DNA of 64,000 bases from Paenibacillus sp. FSL H8-0537. GTDB taxonomy: Bacteria; Bacillota; Bacilli; Paenibacillales; Paenibacillaceae. The position numbers and the translations under genes are program-made. Below the pieces are notes generated by a model that had not been told where the DNA came from, did no database searches, and was given only the letters and a program-made list of their open reading frames with translations. The stretch covers positions 545,501 through 609,500 of the forward strand of contig NZ_CP150290.1 in NCBI RefSeq assembly GCF_038051995.1. Direction: 5' to 3'. Positions 15,652-25,146 of the stretch are shown here, one piece after another. Each line of letters opens with the position of its first letter. Position 1 is the stretch's first letter.

Positions 15652-17009
15652 GAGTAAGCGATCTTACAAGGCTGTCATGGGATCAGGTCAGACGGCGTAA
15701 AGTAGTTACCATGCTGTGTGCAGCCGGCCTGTCGATTGGCTGTGCCGCTATTATTTTGGCGATGAGCATTGGGGAATCTACGCAGAAAATTGTCGAAACC
15801 CAGCTCACGAGCTATTTGAAAATGGATGAAATTACGGTTATGCCGGATAATGGCGCATCCGCCGGTCCCGGAAGCCAAAGCACGGCAAGCGATGAAGTGA
15901 AAAATCGGGGCAAGCTTTCTGAACAAAAGGTCGAAATTATGCGAAATATTAAGCATGTCAAGGCCGTAGCGGCTATGCAGCAGCTTAACTACATGCAAAT
16001 GGTAACTTCGGACGATAAACAGGCGTATGCCCAAATTATTGGAACGGATCTAAACAGTCTGGAAGCCTTCGGCAATACGTATTGGCAGGGCTCGGCATCA
16101 GATGCTCCAAACTCTGTCGTATTAAGCTATGGTACGACGCTTGGATTAATGAATCAAGAAGAGCAGAATAAATTGTTTGAAGCCATGAATCTAAATCCAA
16201 GCGATCCAGCACTGCAAGAGCAATACAATACGATGATGATTACACCATCCGCCTTGTACCAGAATCAGATTCAGCTGGTGAACTACGATCAGGATAACAA
16301 GCAAAAGATAAGCGAGGGCCTTCGAGTTGTAGGGGTATTGAAGAAGCCTAAAGGTGTATCCGATATACAAATTGCCAATGACCGCAAAATTTACGTTTCA
16401 ATTGAAACGGCGAACAAGCTGCGAGAGCAGCTGATGCAAAGCAGCGGTGAGGAGACGGCTAACGATACCTATAATCAAGTTACGGTCAAGGTGGATGCTG
16501 AGGAAAATGTGAAGCAGGTGGAGGAGCAAATTAAGAAGCTCACCTTGAACACCCAATCCAATCTGTTGCAAAAGGAGCGCCTAGAAGAGCAATTCGCTGT
16601 GTTCAAAAGCATCGCAGTAGGAGCAGGCGTATTCATTCTCATAATCGCTTCGATTTCCATCATTGTAGCGATGACGATGTCCACATACCAACGGCGCCGT
16701 CAAATCGGCATTATGAAGGTGCTCGGTGCCAATCTGGCGCAAATCCGCAATATGTTTATTGTAGAGGCAGCCTTGCTTGGATTGCTTGGCGGACTGCTTG
16801 GCGTTTTATTTTCATACTGGATCGTATGGGGAATTAATGCCCTTATTTTATCGATGTCTACCGGCGAGGAGAATATGTCTATCTTTATTCCGTTGACCGC
16901 TATTCCGGTCGGATTAGCGTTTGCCGTGATGACGGGCATTATATCGGGGATATACCCGGCAGTCAGCGCTTCGCGTACCGATGCATTGACCGCAATCAAG
17001 AGAGATTAG
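15648..17009 (+). CDS. ABC transporter permease, MacB/FtsX family
   Basis: A 453-residue permease with one N-terminal transmembrane helix (about 20-40), a large extracellular MacB_PCD domain (about 45-315) and three C-terminal helices (about 320-343, 370-400 and 415-440) forming the FtsX domain. The coupling segment RRRQIGIMKVLGANLAQIRNMF and the final YPAVSASRTDALTAIKRD are typical. The start is TTG15648, eight bases after AGAGGAGG, overlapping the ATPase stop. The extracellular domain contains Asn/Gln-rich loops (about 90-240) longer than in many homologues. It forms a homodimeric exporter with the preceding ATPase. Confidence 0.92.
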   Translation: MRVSDLTRLSWDQVRRRKVVTMLCAAGLSIGCAAIILAMSIGESTQKIVETQLTSYLKMDEITVMPDNGASAGPGSQSTASDEVKNRGKLSEQKVEIMRNIKHVKAVAAMQQLNYMQMVTSDDKQAYAQIIGTDLNSLEAFGNTYWQGSASDAPNSVVLSYGTTLGLMNQEEQNKLFEAMNLNPSDPALQEQYNTMMITPSALYQNQIQLVNYDQDNKQKISEGLRVVGVLKKPKGVSDIQIANDRKIYVSIETANKLREQLMQSSGEETANDTYNQVTVKVDAEENVKQVEEQIKKLTLNTQSNLLQKERLEEQFAVFKSIAVGAGVFILIIASISIIVAMTMSTYQRRRQIGIMKVLGANLAQIRNMFIVEAALLGLLGGLLGVLFSYWIVWGINALILSMSTGEENMSIFIPLTAIPVGLAFAVMTGIISGIYPAVSASRTDALTAIKRD

Positions 17010-17073
17010 AGAAGGTCATGCGCTATTGTCAGGGCATGTCTGAGCCAGCGAGCAACCAGGGGGAGAAGAAGAG

Positions 17074-18156
17074 ATGAAGAAAAAGATTAAATGGATCATC
17101 ATCGGGATTGTTCTAATCGGAATAAGCGTGGTGCTTTACTCCATGTCGAAGCCGCCGGAGATGGTCGATATGTCGGGCGATTCACAGGCCATTACATTTC
17201 AGGTGACCAAGGGGACGCTCGTCAATACGATTCAGGTTAAGGGCAAGTCGCTATATGAGCAGGAAACGTCAGTCTATGCGCCTTTCAGCTCCAAGGTGAC
17301 GCAGTGGAAGGTAAAGGACGGACAGCAGGTAAAAAAGGGCGAGGTATTGTTCACGCTTGACCAGACCGAGCTGCAAAATCAGATTACGCAGGAGGAAGCT
17401 GAGCTTCATAAGGCTGATCTAGAGGCGCAGCTGCAAGCTTTTGTAACGAATACGGAAGATGAGCTTGGCATGCTTGAGGCTACGGAGGTTGAGCGCAAGA
17501 AGGCGCTGGCTGCCAAGGAAATGGCCCGTTTGACGCAGGAGCTGAACGATGTGAAGGAATCGATTGGGCGCAAAGCGCTGACGCAAAAGCGGCTGAAGCT
17601 GAATGAAGCTCAGTATCGTTCGCCGGGCGATGGCATTTTTCTATTTGATCAAGCGGCTAAGCAGCTGCAGGCTGTTGGCGACAACCAGTTGATCGGCAAA
17701 ATTGTAGATTTGAACAAGCTGCAATTCACTGCCCTTGTCGGGGAGCAGGATGTGTTCCGTATCAAGTCGGACATGCAGGTCAAAGTGAAGATGACAGCGA
17801 TGAAGGATATTGTGCTTGACGGCAAAGTGCTGCGGGTATCCAAATTTGCGAAAACCGGCACCGATCAAAACAGCCTCAATCAAGCTGCACAATTCGAGGT
17901 TGTAATTTCGCTTGAGCCGAGCGAATATTTAATCGCAGGACTGTCGCTTACCGGCAATATTGAGACGAGCCGTAAGGAGAACGCATTGGCCCTCCCGTCC
18001 ATTGCTATTATGAGCGATCAGGCTTCGTCTTATGTCATGCTGGAAAAAGGCGCAGGCCAATATGAGCGTCAGGACATCAAGGTCGGAATGTCAGCGGGAG
18101 ATAAGGTGGAAGTGCTGGAAGGCTTGAAGGAAGGCGACGTTGTTTCCTTGCAATAA
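17074..18156 (+). CDS. Efflux adaptor protein, HlyD/MacA type
   Basis: 360 residues. An N-terminal membrane anchor (IKWIIIGIVLIGISVVLYSM) is followed by a barrel-sandwich (lipoyl-like) half (VTQWKVKDGQQVKKGEVLFTLD), a coiled-coil hairpin (about 105-175, ELHKADLEAQLQAFV onward), the second lipoyl half (YRSPGDGIFLFD) and beta-barrel/membrane-proximal domains. GGGGGAG precedes ATG17074. It is the third gene of the exporter operon and would link the permease to the envelope. The terminator follows immediately. Confidence 0.88.
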   Translation: MKKKIKWIIIGIVLIGISVVLYSMSKPPEMVDMSGDSQAITFQVTKGTLVNTIQVKGKSLYEQETSVYAPFSSKVTQWKVKDGQQVKKGEVLFTLDQTELQNQITQEEAELHKADLEAQLQAFVTNTEDELGMLEATEVERKKALAAKEMARLTQELNDVKESIGRKALTQKRLKLNEAQYRSPGDGIFLFDQAAKQLQAVGDNQLIGKIVDLNKLQFTALVGEQDVFRIKSDMQVKVKMTAMKDIVLDGKVLRVSKFAKTGTDQNSLNQAAQFEVVISLEPSEYLIAGLSLTGNIETSRKENALALPSIAIMSDQASSYVMLEKGAGQYERQDIKVGMSAGDKVEVLEGLKEGDVVSLQ

Positions 18157-18169
18157 ATAGGTAGCCCGG

Positions 18170-18219
18170 GTGTGCGCGTCTAAGCTTGAAAAAGCTGGGC
18201 TGCGCACACTCGTTTTTTT
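18170..18219 (+). terminator. Rho-independent terminator of the efflux operon
   Basis: GTGTGCGC pairs with GCGCACAC, with an inner AGCTT/AAGCT stem, followed by seven T residues. Confidence 0.85.
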
Positions 18220-18289
18220 ATTGGAAGCGTGGTGCGCAAGGGAAGGAATGCTTTGGGCAAGAGTGGAGAAAAATAAGGCGGTACGCTAG

Positions 18290-18343
18290 TTGACAAAAGT
18301 GTCCAGCTGGTTCATTATATAATATATGAATACATGCTCATAT
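18290..18343 (+). promoter_or_regulatory. Promoter and candidate ArsR/SmtB-type operator for the CDF exporter
   Basis: TTGACA (18290-18295), 17 bp, CATTAT, overlapping a second AT-rich box TATAAT (18318-18323). Right after lies the dyad ATATGA-N8-TCATAT (18324-18343), close to the ATATGAA..TTCATAT pattern bound by zinc-sensing ArsR/SmtB/CzrA repressors. Placement at the transcription start suits metal-responsive repression of the downstream exporter. No arsR gene is in the window. Confidence 0.5.
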
Positions 18344-18402
18344 GTTAGTTTATTTGAAAAAGCGAATGGCTTCGCTTTTAATAGCAGCAGGAGGTAGAGG
18401 AT

Positions 18403-19488
18403 ATGGATACAAAGAAAAAGCAACAGCAGGCAGCTGGACGGCAGGACAGTCAAAAATGCGATCATGAGCACAGCAAGGAGCACAGTCATGACCAGGCTGA
18501 TCACCATGGGCATAGCCACAGCGGAGGTGACCACCATGATCATAATCACGCCCCTGGCCACAGTCACGGCCATGGACACGATCATTCACATGGGCCGGGC
18601 GGCCACCATCATTTTGATGTCAATGGCAATAAGGTCGGCTTAATCATTGCACTGTCGATTACAGTCGGAATTATGTTTCTTGAATTTTTCGGCGGCTTAT
18701 TGACGGGCAGTCTCGCACTGCTTGCGGACTCTGGCCATATGCTGAGCGATGTGAGTGCGCTTATCCTTAGCCTTGTCGCCGTCTGGTTCGCCAGCAAGCC
18801 TGCTTCCAAAACGAAAACCTACGGCTTTTACCGCTTTGAAATATTGGCCGCGCTGTTCAACGGGATCGCCTTGTTCGTCATAGCCGGGTTTATTGTATGG
18901 GAGGCCTACCATCGCTTGTTCGATCCTCCTGCTGTGGCCAGCGGCTCCATGATGCTCATTGCGCTTGTCGGCCTGCTGGCGAATTTGGCCAGTGCATGGG
19001 CTTTAATGCGCAAAGGCGATGTCCATAACAACCTGAATGTACGCAGCGCCTATTTGCATGTTTTGGGCGATGCGCTTGGCTCAGTCGGGGCTGTGCTTGC
19101 TGGACTTCTCATCTACTTGTTTGATTGGAATATTGCCGATCCGATTATATCAGTGATTGTGTCGGTGCTTATTTTGCGCAGTGCCTGGAATATTATTAAG
19201 CAAACTCTTCATATTCTCATGGAAGGCACACCGCCTTCTATTGATCACGAGAAGGTGAAGCGGGTGCTCGCGGCTATCGAAGGCGTTATAGATGTGCATG
19301 ATTTGCATATTTGGACGATTACATCAGGACTTGACTCACTGAGCTGCCATTTGCTAGTGGAGGATGACTGTGACAGCCAGCATATTCTGCAGCAGGCGCT
19401 TGGGAGAATCGAGCAGCAGTTTGGCATTTCGCATACGACGATTCAGATAGAAAAGTCGCAGATTCAGCATTCTGAGATGAAGGTTTAG
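18403..19488 (+). CDS. Cation diffusion facilitator, Zn/Co/Cd exporter (CzcD/ZitB type)
   Basis: 361 residues. The N-terminal about 65 residues are extremely His/Asp-rich (HSHDQADHHGHSHSGGDHHD), a cytoplasmic metal-buffering tail. Six transmembrane helices lie at about 80-265, with the metal sites LLADSGHMLSDV in TM2 (HxxxD) and HVLGDALGSVG in TM5. The C-terminal ferredoxin-like domain (about 280-350; GVIDVHDLHIWTITSG) is the dimerising metal sensor. AGGAGG precedes ATG18403. It exports divalent metal, most likely zinc, in exchange for protons, and a candidate metal-sensor operator lies upstream. Confidence 0.94.
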   Translation: MDTKKKQQQAAGRQDSQKCDHEHSKEHSHDQADHHGHSHSGGDHHDHNHAPGHSHGHGHDHSHGPGGHHHFDVNGNKVGLIIALSITVGIMFLEFFGGLLTGSLALLADSGHMLSDVSALILSLVAVWFASKPASKTKTYGFYRFEILAALFNGIALFVIAGFIVWEAYHRLFDPPAVASGSMMLIALVGLLANLASAWALMRKGDVHNNLNVRSAYLHVLGDALGSVGAVLAGLLIYLFDWNIADPIISVIVSVLILRSAWNIIKQTLHILMEGTPPSIDHEKVKRVLAAIEGVIDVHDLHIWTITSGLDSLSCHLLVEDDCDSQHILQQALGRIEQQFGISHTTIQIEKSQIQHSEMKV

Positions 19489-19699
19489 CAGGCGGAGCAT
19501 GAGCTTCTTCGAAAATTGCGCCATTATAATAAAAGTCAAGCAAGAGTGCTTTCATAATTAAAATGGATTTTTAATGAAATGGATTGGGTCAAGGCGCATG
19601 TAAGGGTTGTCCTCTCATTGGTAATTGGTGGGGGAAATAGCTGTGGTATGGTATTAGCAGGAATTATACCGCATCTGTTTTTACCAAGGAGGATACATC

Positions 19700-20212
19700 A
19701 TGAACAGCACGAAGAAAACCCTTATGGGCAAAACCCTGCTAGGCAAAACGTTACTTAGTATCACGCTAAGCCTATCCGTCGCTTTGACCGGCAGTTTGGC
19801 TGTACCAGCAGCAAAGGTAGAGGCCGCAACGTCTTCTACAGCCAGCAGCGTCATTGCAACGGGACAGAAATTTCTGGGCGTTAATTATAAATTTGGGGCA
19901 ACGGCGGGCAGCACCAGCTCGTTCGACTGCTCATCCTTCACACAATATGTTTTCAAGAAGAACGGCATTACGCTGCCACGCTCCTCGGTGAGCCAATCCA
20001 AAGCCGGCAAATATGTATCTAAAAGCAATTTGAAGGCTGGAGATCTGATTTTCTCCGATACGAATAGAGACGGCGTCATTAACCACGTCTCCATTTATAT
20101 GGGCAATGGCAAGCTGCTGCATACGTATCGGAAAGGACTCGGCGTAACGATTTCTACTTTTTCCGGAAGCACATGGGATAAAACATATGTAACCGCTCGT
20201 CGAGTCATATAG
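19700..20212 (+). CDS. Secreted NlpC/P60 peptidoglycan endopeptidase
   Basis: 170 residues. The signal peptide (residues 1-43, cut near VEA-AT) carries an odd internal repeat, LMGKTLLGKTLLS. The NlpC/P60 domain has Cys77 in FDCSSFTQYVF, His129 in INHVSIYMG and His141 in LLHTYRKG as catalytic triad. It has no SH3, LysM or SLH attachment domain, so it is a single-domain enzyme cleaving D-Glu-diaminopimelate-type links in cell wall stem peptides. AAGGAGG precedes ATG19700. It is monocistronic, ending at a strong shared terminator. Confidence 0.92.
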   Translation: MNSTKKTLMGKTLLGKTLLSITLSLSVALTGSLAVPAAKVEAATSSTASSVIATGQKFLGVNYKFGATAGSTSSFDCSSFTQYVFKKNGITLPRSSVSQSKAGKYVSKSNLKAGDLIFSDTNRDGVINHVSIYMGNGKLLHTYRKGLGVTISTFSGSTWDKTYVTARRVI

Positions 20213-20221
20213 TGATTTAGC

Positions 20222-20283
20222 ACCAAAAGCCCCGCCCCTACTGACCGAAGGCCTAGCCTTGTCAGCGGGAGCGGGGCTTTTGG
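20222..20283. terminator. Bidirectional terminator between convergent genes
   Basis: CCAAAAGCCCCGC pairs with GCGGGGCTTTTGG, with an inner TGAC/GTCA stem. AAAA/TTTT at the base lets it work both ways, for the NlpC/P60 gene and the MFS gene. Confidence 0.8.
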
Positions 20284-21510
20284 TTATGGACGGGCAGGCT
20301 GCTTGCCTGTGTCTACTGCTGCAGTCCTTGCCGAGCCGCCAAGCGCGTGGGTTTTCAGAAACAGGGCAGCCGCAATCAGCATAAGCCCATTGATGATGAA
20401 CACCCAGCGAATCGGAATGATGCCTCCTAGCACCCCGCCAATGACGGGAGCGAGCATCGTGGCGAACATGGTGCCTGACTGGTTAAGGCTGAAGGCTCGT
20501 CCTCTAAAGCTGCTGTCCGTTACCTTGACGATCAAGGCATTAATAGCGGGGTAGACGCTGGCGAAAAACAGCCCATAGACGAATCGCAGTGCACCAAACT
20601 CTACGTAATCATTGACGAAAAATTGCAAGCAATTGCCGATCCCGCCGCCGAGAAGTCCAATAAACAACACCTTGGAAAAACCGATCCTTGAACCGATTTT
20701 TCCCCACTGCGGTGCGGCAATGAGCGTGGCAATCCCGACCGCCGAGAAGACAATGCCAGACTGCAGGGCGGCTTCACTGCCGCTGACGCCAAGCTGCATG
20801 ACGTAGACGGTGAGCAGCGGCTCCAGAATCATAACCGAGAACGTTGCAAGTGCGGCCAAAATCAGCAGCGTGGTGAAGGAGCGGTTGGACAGCGCAAGCT
20901 TCAAGTCCTCTTTGATGGAGGAGCGGGCGCCCGAGCGGTTAAAATTCTTTTCACGCACGAAGAAGACGGCAATAAGCGCGGCAATAAGAACGATGCACCC
21001 CGAGAAAAGGAATGCTTCGCGATTGCCGATGTAATGACTGACGACCCCGCCAATGACGGGGCCGATAATACCGCCTGTCGCGCCGGCTGTCGCCATAATG
21101 CCAAGGGCATAGCCGGTTTTCTGCTCCGGCGTGTTGGTGGCGACTAGTGCAATCGCCGCTGGAACAAAGCCGGCAAGCAGGCCTTGGAAAATACGAAGCA
21201 CGACGAACAAATAAGGGTCATAAATAAAGTAGGTCAACATGTAAAGGACAGCTAGGCTGAACCCTGAGCGAATGAGCATGGGCCTGCGGCCATATTTATC
21301 GGCGAGCGAGCCCCAATAAGGTGCAATAAGCGCGCTTGCCAGAAAGGTAATGCCGAAAGAAATACCGGACCAAGCCTCCAGATGCTGGTCAATACCGAGC
21401 TCGGTTGAGAGAAACAGCGGAATAAATGGAATGGAGGTGGTGAAAGCCGTACTCGTAAAAAACACGCCAATCCACAATACATATAAGTTTCTTTTCCAAG
21501 AAAAATCCAT
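20284..21510 (-). CDS. MFS drug exporter (MdtG/TetA-like, DHA1)
   Basis: A 408-residue, 12-helix transporter. The MFS motif A GSLADKYGRRPML is between TM2 and TM3, and the antiporter motif C region GATGGIIGPVIGGV in TM5 marks it as a drug:proton antiporter. The N-terminus FSWKRNLYVLWIGVFFTS is like MdtG. The start is ATG21510 with a weak AGGATG upstream. Its end is fused to the shared terminator. Substrate range is unknown and no local regulator is adjacent. Confidence 0.88.
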   Translation of the reverse strand: MDFSWKRNLYVLWIGVFFTSTAFTTSIPFIPLFLSTELGIDQHLEAWSGISFGITFLASALIAPYWGSLADKYGRRPMLIRSGFSLAVLYMLTYFIYDPYLFVVLRIFQGLLAGFVPAAIALVATNTPEQKTGYALGIMATAGATGGIIGPVIGGVVSHYIGNREAFLFSGCIVLIAALIAVFFVREKNFNRSGARSSIKEDLKLALSNRSFTTLLILAALATFSVMILEPLLTVYVMQLGVSGSEAALQSGIVFSAVGIATLIAAPQWGKIGSRIGFSKVLFIGLLGGGIGNCLQFFVNDYVEFGALRFVYGLFFASVYPAINALIVKVTDSSFRGRAFSLNQSGTMFATMLAPVIGGVLGGIIPIRWVFIINGLMLIAAALFLKTHALGGSARTAAVDTGKQPARP

Positions 21511-21601
21511 GTGCAGTCACATCCTGTAGGTTCCATCGTTATTTCCATTGTAAACCTATTTTCGAGGGAACACTACTCCAATCCAGTTATTTCCTAAGCG
21601 G

Positions 21602-23191
21602 CTACTCCGAAATGTGACTATGCAAAATCGTTTGATTGCGGCCGCTATGCTTGGCTTCATACAATGCATCGTCTGCTTGCTTGAATATATCGTCTGTCTC
21701 TTTTAAACGGGTTGTATTGGAAGCAATGCCGAGTGACAGGGTGACCTGCCTGCCGATTGGCGTAATCGCCTGCTCCATCTGTATTCGCAGCTGTTCGGCC
21801 ACGTCAAATGCCTCTTCCTCCGACGTGTGCGGCAGGACGATTGTAAACTCCTCGCCTCCGTAACGGAAGCAGTAATCGCCCTCGCGTTTGAGCTCCACCA
21901 TCTTTGCTGCAAGCAGGCGCAGTACTTCATCGCCCTTCGGATGCCCGAATTCGTCATTAACCGACTTGAAATGATCCAAATCCAGCATAATGACAGAGAA
22001 TGGAATTTGTCTGAGCTCTAAATCCTCGGTAATCAGCTTGAGCGTCCGGCGGTTCGGAAGTCCTGTGAGGGCGTCCGTTTGCGATTCTTGGAACAGCTCT
22101 TCATTTCTCCGCTTCATCTCATGAAAAGCAAGCGCAACGGTGGCATTTAGCTGATTCGCCTCATAGTTCCAGTAAACGCGCGAAGGCAGCGTGTCTGGGA
22201 TTTGATCCAGCTTAGTCAACTGCGCCGCATAATTCGCCAGCCGGTAGAGTGGAGAGGAAAGCGTGCGCGACAGCCACATGGTCAAAATAAGCAGCAGGAG
22301 CACGAACGGCGCTGAAACCTTCAGCATGTCCGTAATGAGATCCCAGCTTTTACTTTCAACGTAGCTAACCGGCGTCTGGGAAATAATTCCCCAATTGATT
22401 TCAGGTACGACGGAATAACCTGCAAGAAAGTCGACGCCTTGGCTGTTGATGACCTGCTGTTCCCCGCTTTTTCCCTGCATCAGCTGCTGTACAACGGGAT
22501 TCATGCTTACATTTGCCAGATGATCCTCCATATTCGGGTGGTAGATTATATTGCCTTCCCCATCCACGACGTAAAAATAAGAGCCGCTGTTGTTCTCGTT
22601 TTGCACGCCAAGAATTTCTCGGAAAATATTTTCATACTGCAAATAAATCGATCCCGCCACATATCCCCGATAGGCGCCTTCCCGGCTGAAAATCGGGTGG
22701 CTGACCAGTACGATCATCCGATTCGTCGAAGAAATATAAGGCTTGGAAATATGCGGTTTCTGTACTTTAAGCGCAAGCTTCGATTCCTCGGTTGACAGCT
22801 TGTGGCCGATTATGCCCAAATTATTAGGGGAGCTGGAGACGATGACGCCTTCAGCATCCACAATAGCAATCGAGTTGAAGTAATGGTTGGTTCCCATGAA
22901 AAAATCAAGCTGCGCCAGCACAGCGCCGCTTTCAAGGTCGGCACCCGATAAATAATTCGCTGCGATTTGAAGGCTATGCTTCATAGAGACAACCAGTGAT
23001 TGTGTCGTTTTGCTAAGATCACCAGCCGTAATGCGATTTAATTCTAGTGTATTATGATATAGAGATTCCCTCTGGGACTTGAAAGCGATAATGACATTGA
23101 TGACGATGGTAATGAGGACGGACAAAAGCACGATGCAGGAGATGATGGATGCCAGAGTAAAGCCTTTTTTGCGTTTTATTGCGCTGTACAT
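21602..23191 (-). CDS. Membrane diguanylate cyclase with extracellular dCache sensor
   Basis: 529 residues. The order is TM1 (about 12-34), a dCache-like extracellular sensor (about 35-285; NHYFNSIAIVDAEGVIVSSS, SGSYFYVVDGEGNIIYHPN), TM2 (about 288-310), a short HAMP-like linker and a GGDEF domain (about 365-525). The active site is GGEEF (445-449), and the inhibitory I-site RxxD (REGD, 436-439) sits five residues before it, so the enzyme should be active and subject to product inhibition. It makes cyclic di-GMP in response to an extracellular small molecule. The HD-GYP gene at 54928 could be its counterpart. Confidence 0.92.
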   Translation of the reverse strand: MYSAIKRKKGFTLASIISCIVLLSVLITIVINVIIAFKSQRESLYHNTLELNRITAGDLSKTTQSLVVSMKHSLQIAANYLSGADLESGAVLAQLDFFMGTNHYFNSIAIVDAEGVIVSSSPNNLGIIGHKLSTEESKLALKVQKPHISKPYISSTNRMIVLVSHPIFSREGAYRGYVAGSIYLQYENIFREILGVQNENNSGSYFYVVDGEGNIIYHPNMEDHLANVSMNPVVQQLMQGKSGEQQVINSQGVDFLAGYSVVPEINWGIISQTPVSYVESKSWDLITDMLKVSAPFVLLLLILTMWLSRTLSSPLYRLANYAAQLTKLDQIPDTLPSRVYWNYEANQLNATVALAFHEMKRRNEELFQESQTDALTGLPNRRTLKLITEDLELRQIPFSVIMLDLDHFKSVNDEFGHPKGDEVLRLLAAKMVELKREGDYCFRYGGEEFTIVLPHTSEEEAFDVAEQLRIQMEQAITPIGRQVTLSLGIASNTTRLKETDDIFKQADDALYEAKHSGRNQTILHSHISE

Positions 23192-23373
23192 GCTAAACCT
23201 CTTCTCGTTGAAATTCTAATAAGTAGTTTATCATTTTTGTGCGAGATTTTCGACATATAATGACAGGCCAGCCGGATGTTTTCTTTGCTTCGGTTCGGTC
23301 AGGCATTGCTCCAATTCGAGAGGGACATTATACTGAATGCAGCATTTTGATTAGAAGAAAGCCAGGTGTACGG

Positions 23374-25146
23374 ATGCCTAAAGTAAATTTATTTTCCAAA
23401 ATCGTTGGGTTGTTCATTATTATGCTGCTGCCGATCATAGGACTGTACTCCTATTCCAATCATATTAGTACAGAAGTTCTAGATTCCGAGCTAAACCGCT
23501 CGAATACGAATCAGCTCGTTTTTTTTCAAAATCAGGTCAATTCCTCGATTGATCTGCTGGGGCTATGGCCAAATTTGCTCATTCAAGACCCGGATATTGC
23601 GAATTTGCGCGACTATTACATTGAACTCGATAATCTTGATCTTCCTGCTATTACGATGGTCAAGCGCATTCAGACTAAGCTGAGCATTCAGGAAAGCTCC
23701 TCCAATTGGAAAAGCAATCTGGCGATTTATTCGCCTACGCTGGCACGCGTCATCACGGTGAATGATGCCGTACCCTATAATAAAGAGACGCTGGCCGACC
23801 GTCTGAAACACGGCTGGCAGGTAAAGCCGCTTGGCGATGAGGGCTTCCGTTTCTCGCTGATGACGGCGCTGCCCTATAATAATTTATCCCAGGCTACAGA
23901 TACGGGACTGCTCATCGAGGTCAGTTTTGACAGCTCGAATATTCAGGGCATGCTTGATCAGTTCAAGCGAGATGGCAGGCGCGATCCTTTTTATTACAAT
24001 GAAGAATGGGGCACGATATACAATCGTACCGCTGACCAGCAGCTTGGCAATCGGCTCATCGCCCAATTGGATGAGAGCGGCTCTCTGACCAGTGGCAGTC
24101 ATACCGTTAAAGTAAATGAGGAGCGCTATCTGGTCAATATTGTCCGTTCGGAAACGATAGGCTGGGATTTGATTGATTATATTCCCTTATCGGATGTGCT
24201 CCAGCCGATCAACCAAACGAACCGTTTATTTTATTATTCGGTTGGTTTGCTGCTATTGATGAGCTGTTTAATCGCATATATGCTTTATGCGCAGGTGCAG
24301 GTGCCGATAAAGCAGCTCGTTGTCAGCTTCCAGAAGCTGAAAAACGGCGATTACGGCGTCCGGCTTACGCCGAAAGGGCGCGGCAACAATGAATTCAAGT
24401 TTGTGTTTATCCGTTTTAATCTAATGGTTCAGCAAATTCAAGATTTGTTCGAAAATGTTTATTTGGAAAAAATTCATGTGCGCGAAGCGAGGCTCAAGCA
24501 GCTGCAATCGCAAATCAATCCGCATTTTTTCTATAACTGCTTTTCCTTTATTTCGAGTATGGCGAAGCTGGAAAACTATCAGTCAGTCATTGCGATGAGT
24601 CAGAACCTATCGAATTACTACCGCTATACGACCCGGCAGGAGCGGGATTTGGTTGATGCGCGGGAGGAAATCGATTTTGTCCGCAACTACTTGGATATTC
24701 AGCAGATGCGAATGAGTCGGCTGTCTTATGAGCTGGACATTCCGGAGCATTTGCTGCGTTTTCAAATTCCGCCGCTCGTCATTCAGCCGTTGGTGGAAAA
24801 TGCGGTCATCCATGGCATCGAGCAATCCCCAAATGCAGGGCGTATTCGCATATCGGGTGAATTTGACGGCGAGTTTGCTGCCATTACGGTGGAGGATGAT
24901 GGCGTTGGGCTTTCCCCTGAACGGCTGTTTTCCTTGCAGTATCAATTGACGCGGCCTATGGAGCAGGAGATGGGCTGCGGCCTGTGGAACGTCCATCAGC
25001 GCTTGCATTTGCGTTTTGGAGCATGCTCAGGCATCGTGCTGTCGCCTTCGACGCTAGGCGGCTTGAAGGTGCAGATTCGCTGGAATGTGACCCGCGAGAA
25101 ACAGATCGAACAGACAACGACAGGAAAGGGGAATTCTAATGATTGA
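23374..25146 (+). CDS. Sensor histidine kinase, YesM family
   Basis: 590 residues. It has TM1 (about 10-30), an extracellular sensor (about 35-285), TM2 (about 290-308), HAMP (about 310-365) and a His_kinase domain with LQSQINPHFFYNCFSF (His384), followed by the ATPase (ENAVIHGIEQ as N box, VEDDGVGL as G1). The start is ATG23374 (MPKVNLFSKIVGLF) behind AGGTG. An in-frame extension to 23239 has no signal. The stop overlaps the next gene by 8 bp, so sensor and regulator are coupled. YesM kinases sense cell-wall or plant polysaccharide fragments. The stimulus here is unknown. Confidence 0.93.
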   Translation: MPKVNLFSKIVGLFIIMLLPIIGLYSYSNHISTEVLDSELNRSNTNQLVFFQNQVNSSIDLLGLWPNLLIQDPDIANLRDYYIELDNLDLPAITMVKRIQTKLSIQESSSNWKSNLAIYSPTLARVITVNDAVPYNKETLADRLKHGWQVKPLGDEGFRFSLMTALPYNNLSQATDTGLLIEVSFDSSNIQGMLDQFKRDGRRDPFYYNEEWGTIYNRTADQQLGNRLIAQLDESGSLTSGSHTVKVNEERYLVNIVRSETIGWDLIDYIPLSDVLQPINQTNRLFYYSVGLLLLMSCLIAYMLYAQVQVPIKQLVVSFQKLKNGDYGVRLTPKGRGNNEFKFVFIRFNLMVQQIQDLFENVYLEKIHVREARLKQLQSQINPHFFYNCFSFISSMAKLENYQSVIAMSQNLSNYYRYTTRQERDLVDAREEIDFVRNYLDIQQMRMSRLSYELDIPEHLLRFQIPPLVIQPLVENAVIHGIEQSPNAGRIRISGEFDGEFAAITVEDDGVGLSPERLFSLQYQLTRPMEQEMGCGLWNVHQRLHLRFGACSGIVLSPSTLGGLKVQIRWNVTREKQIEQTTTGKGNSND

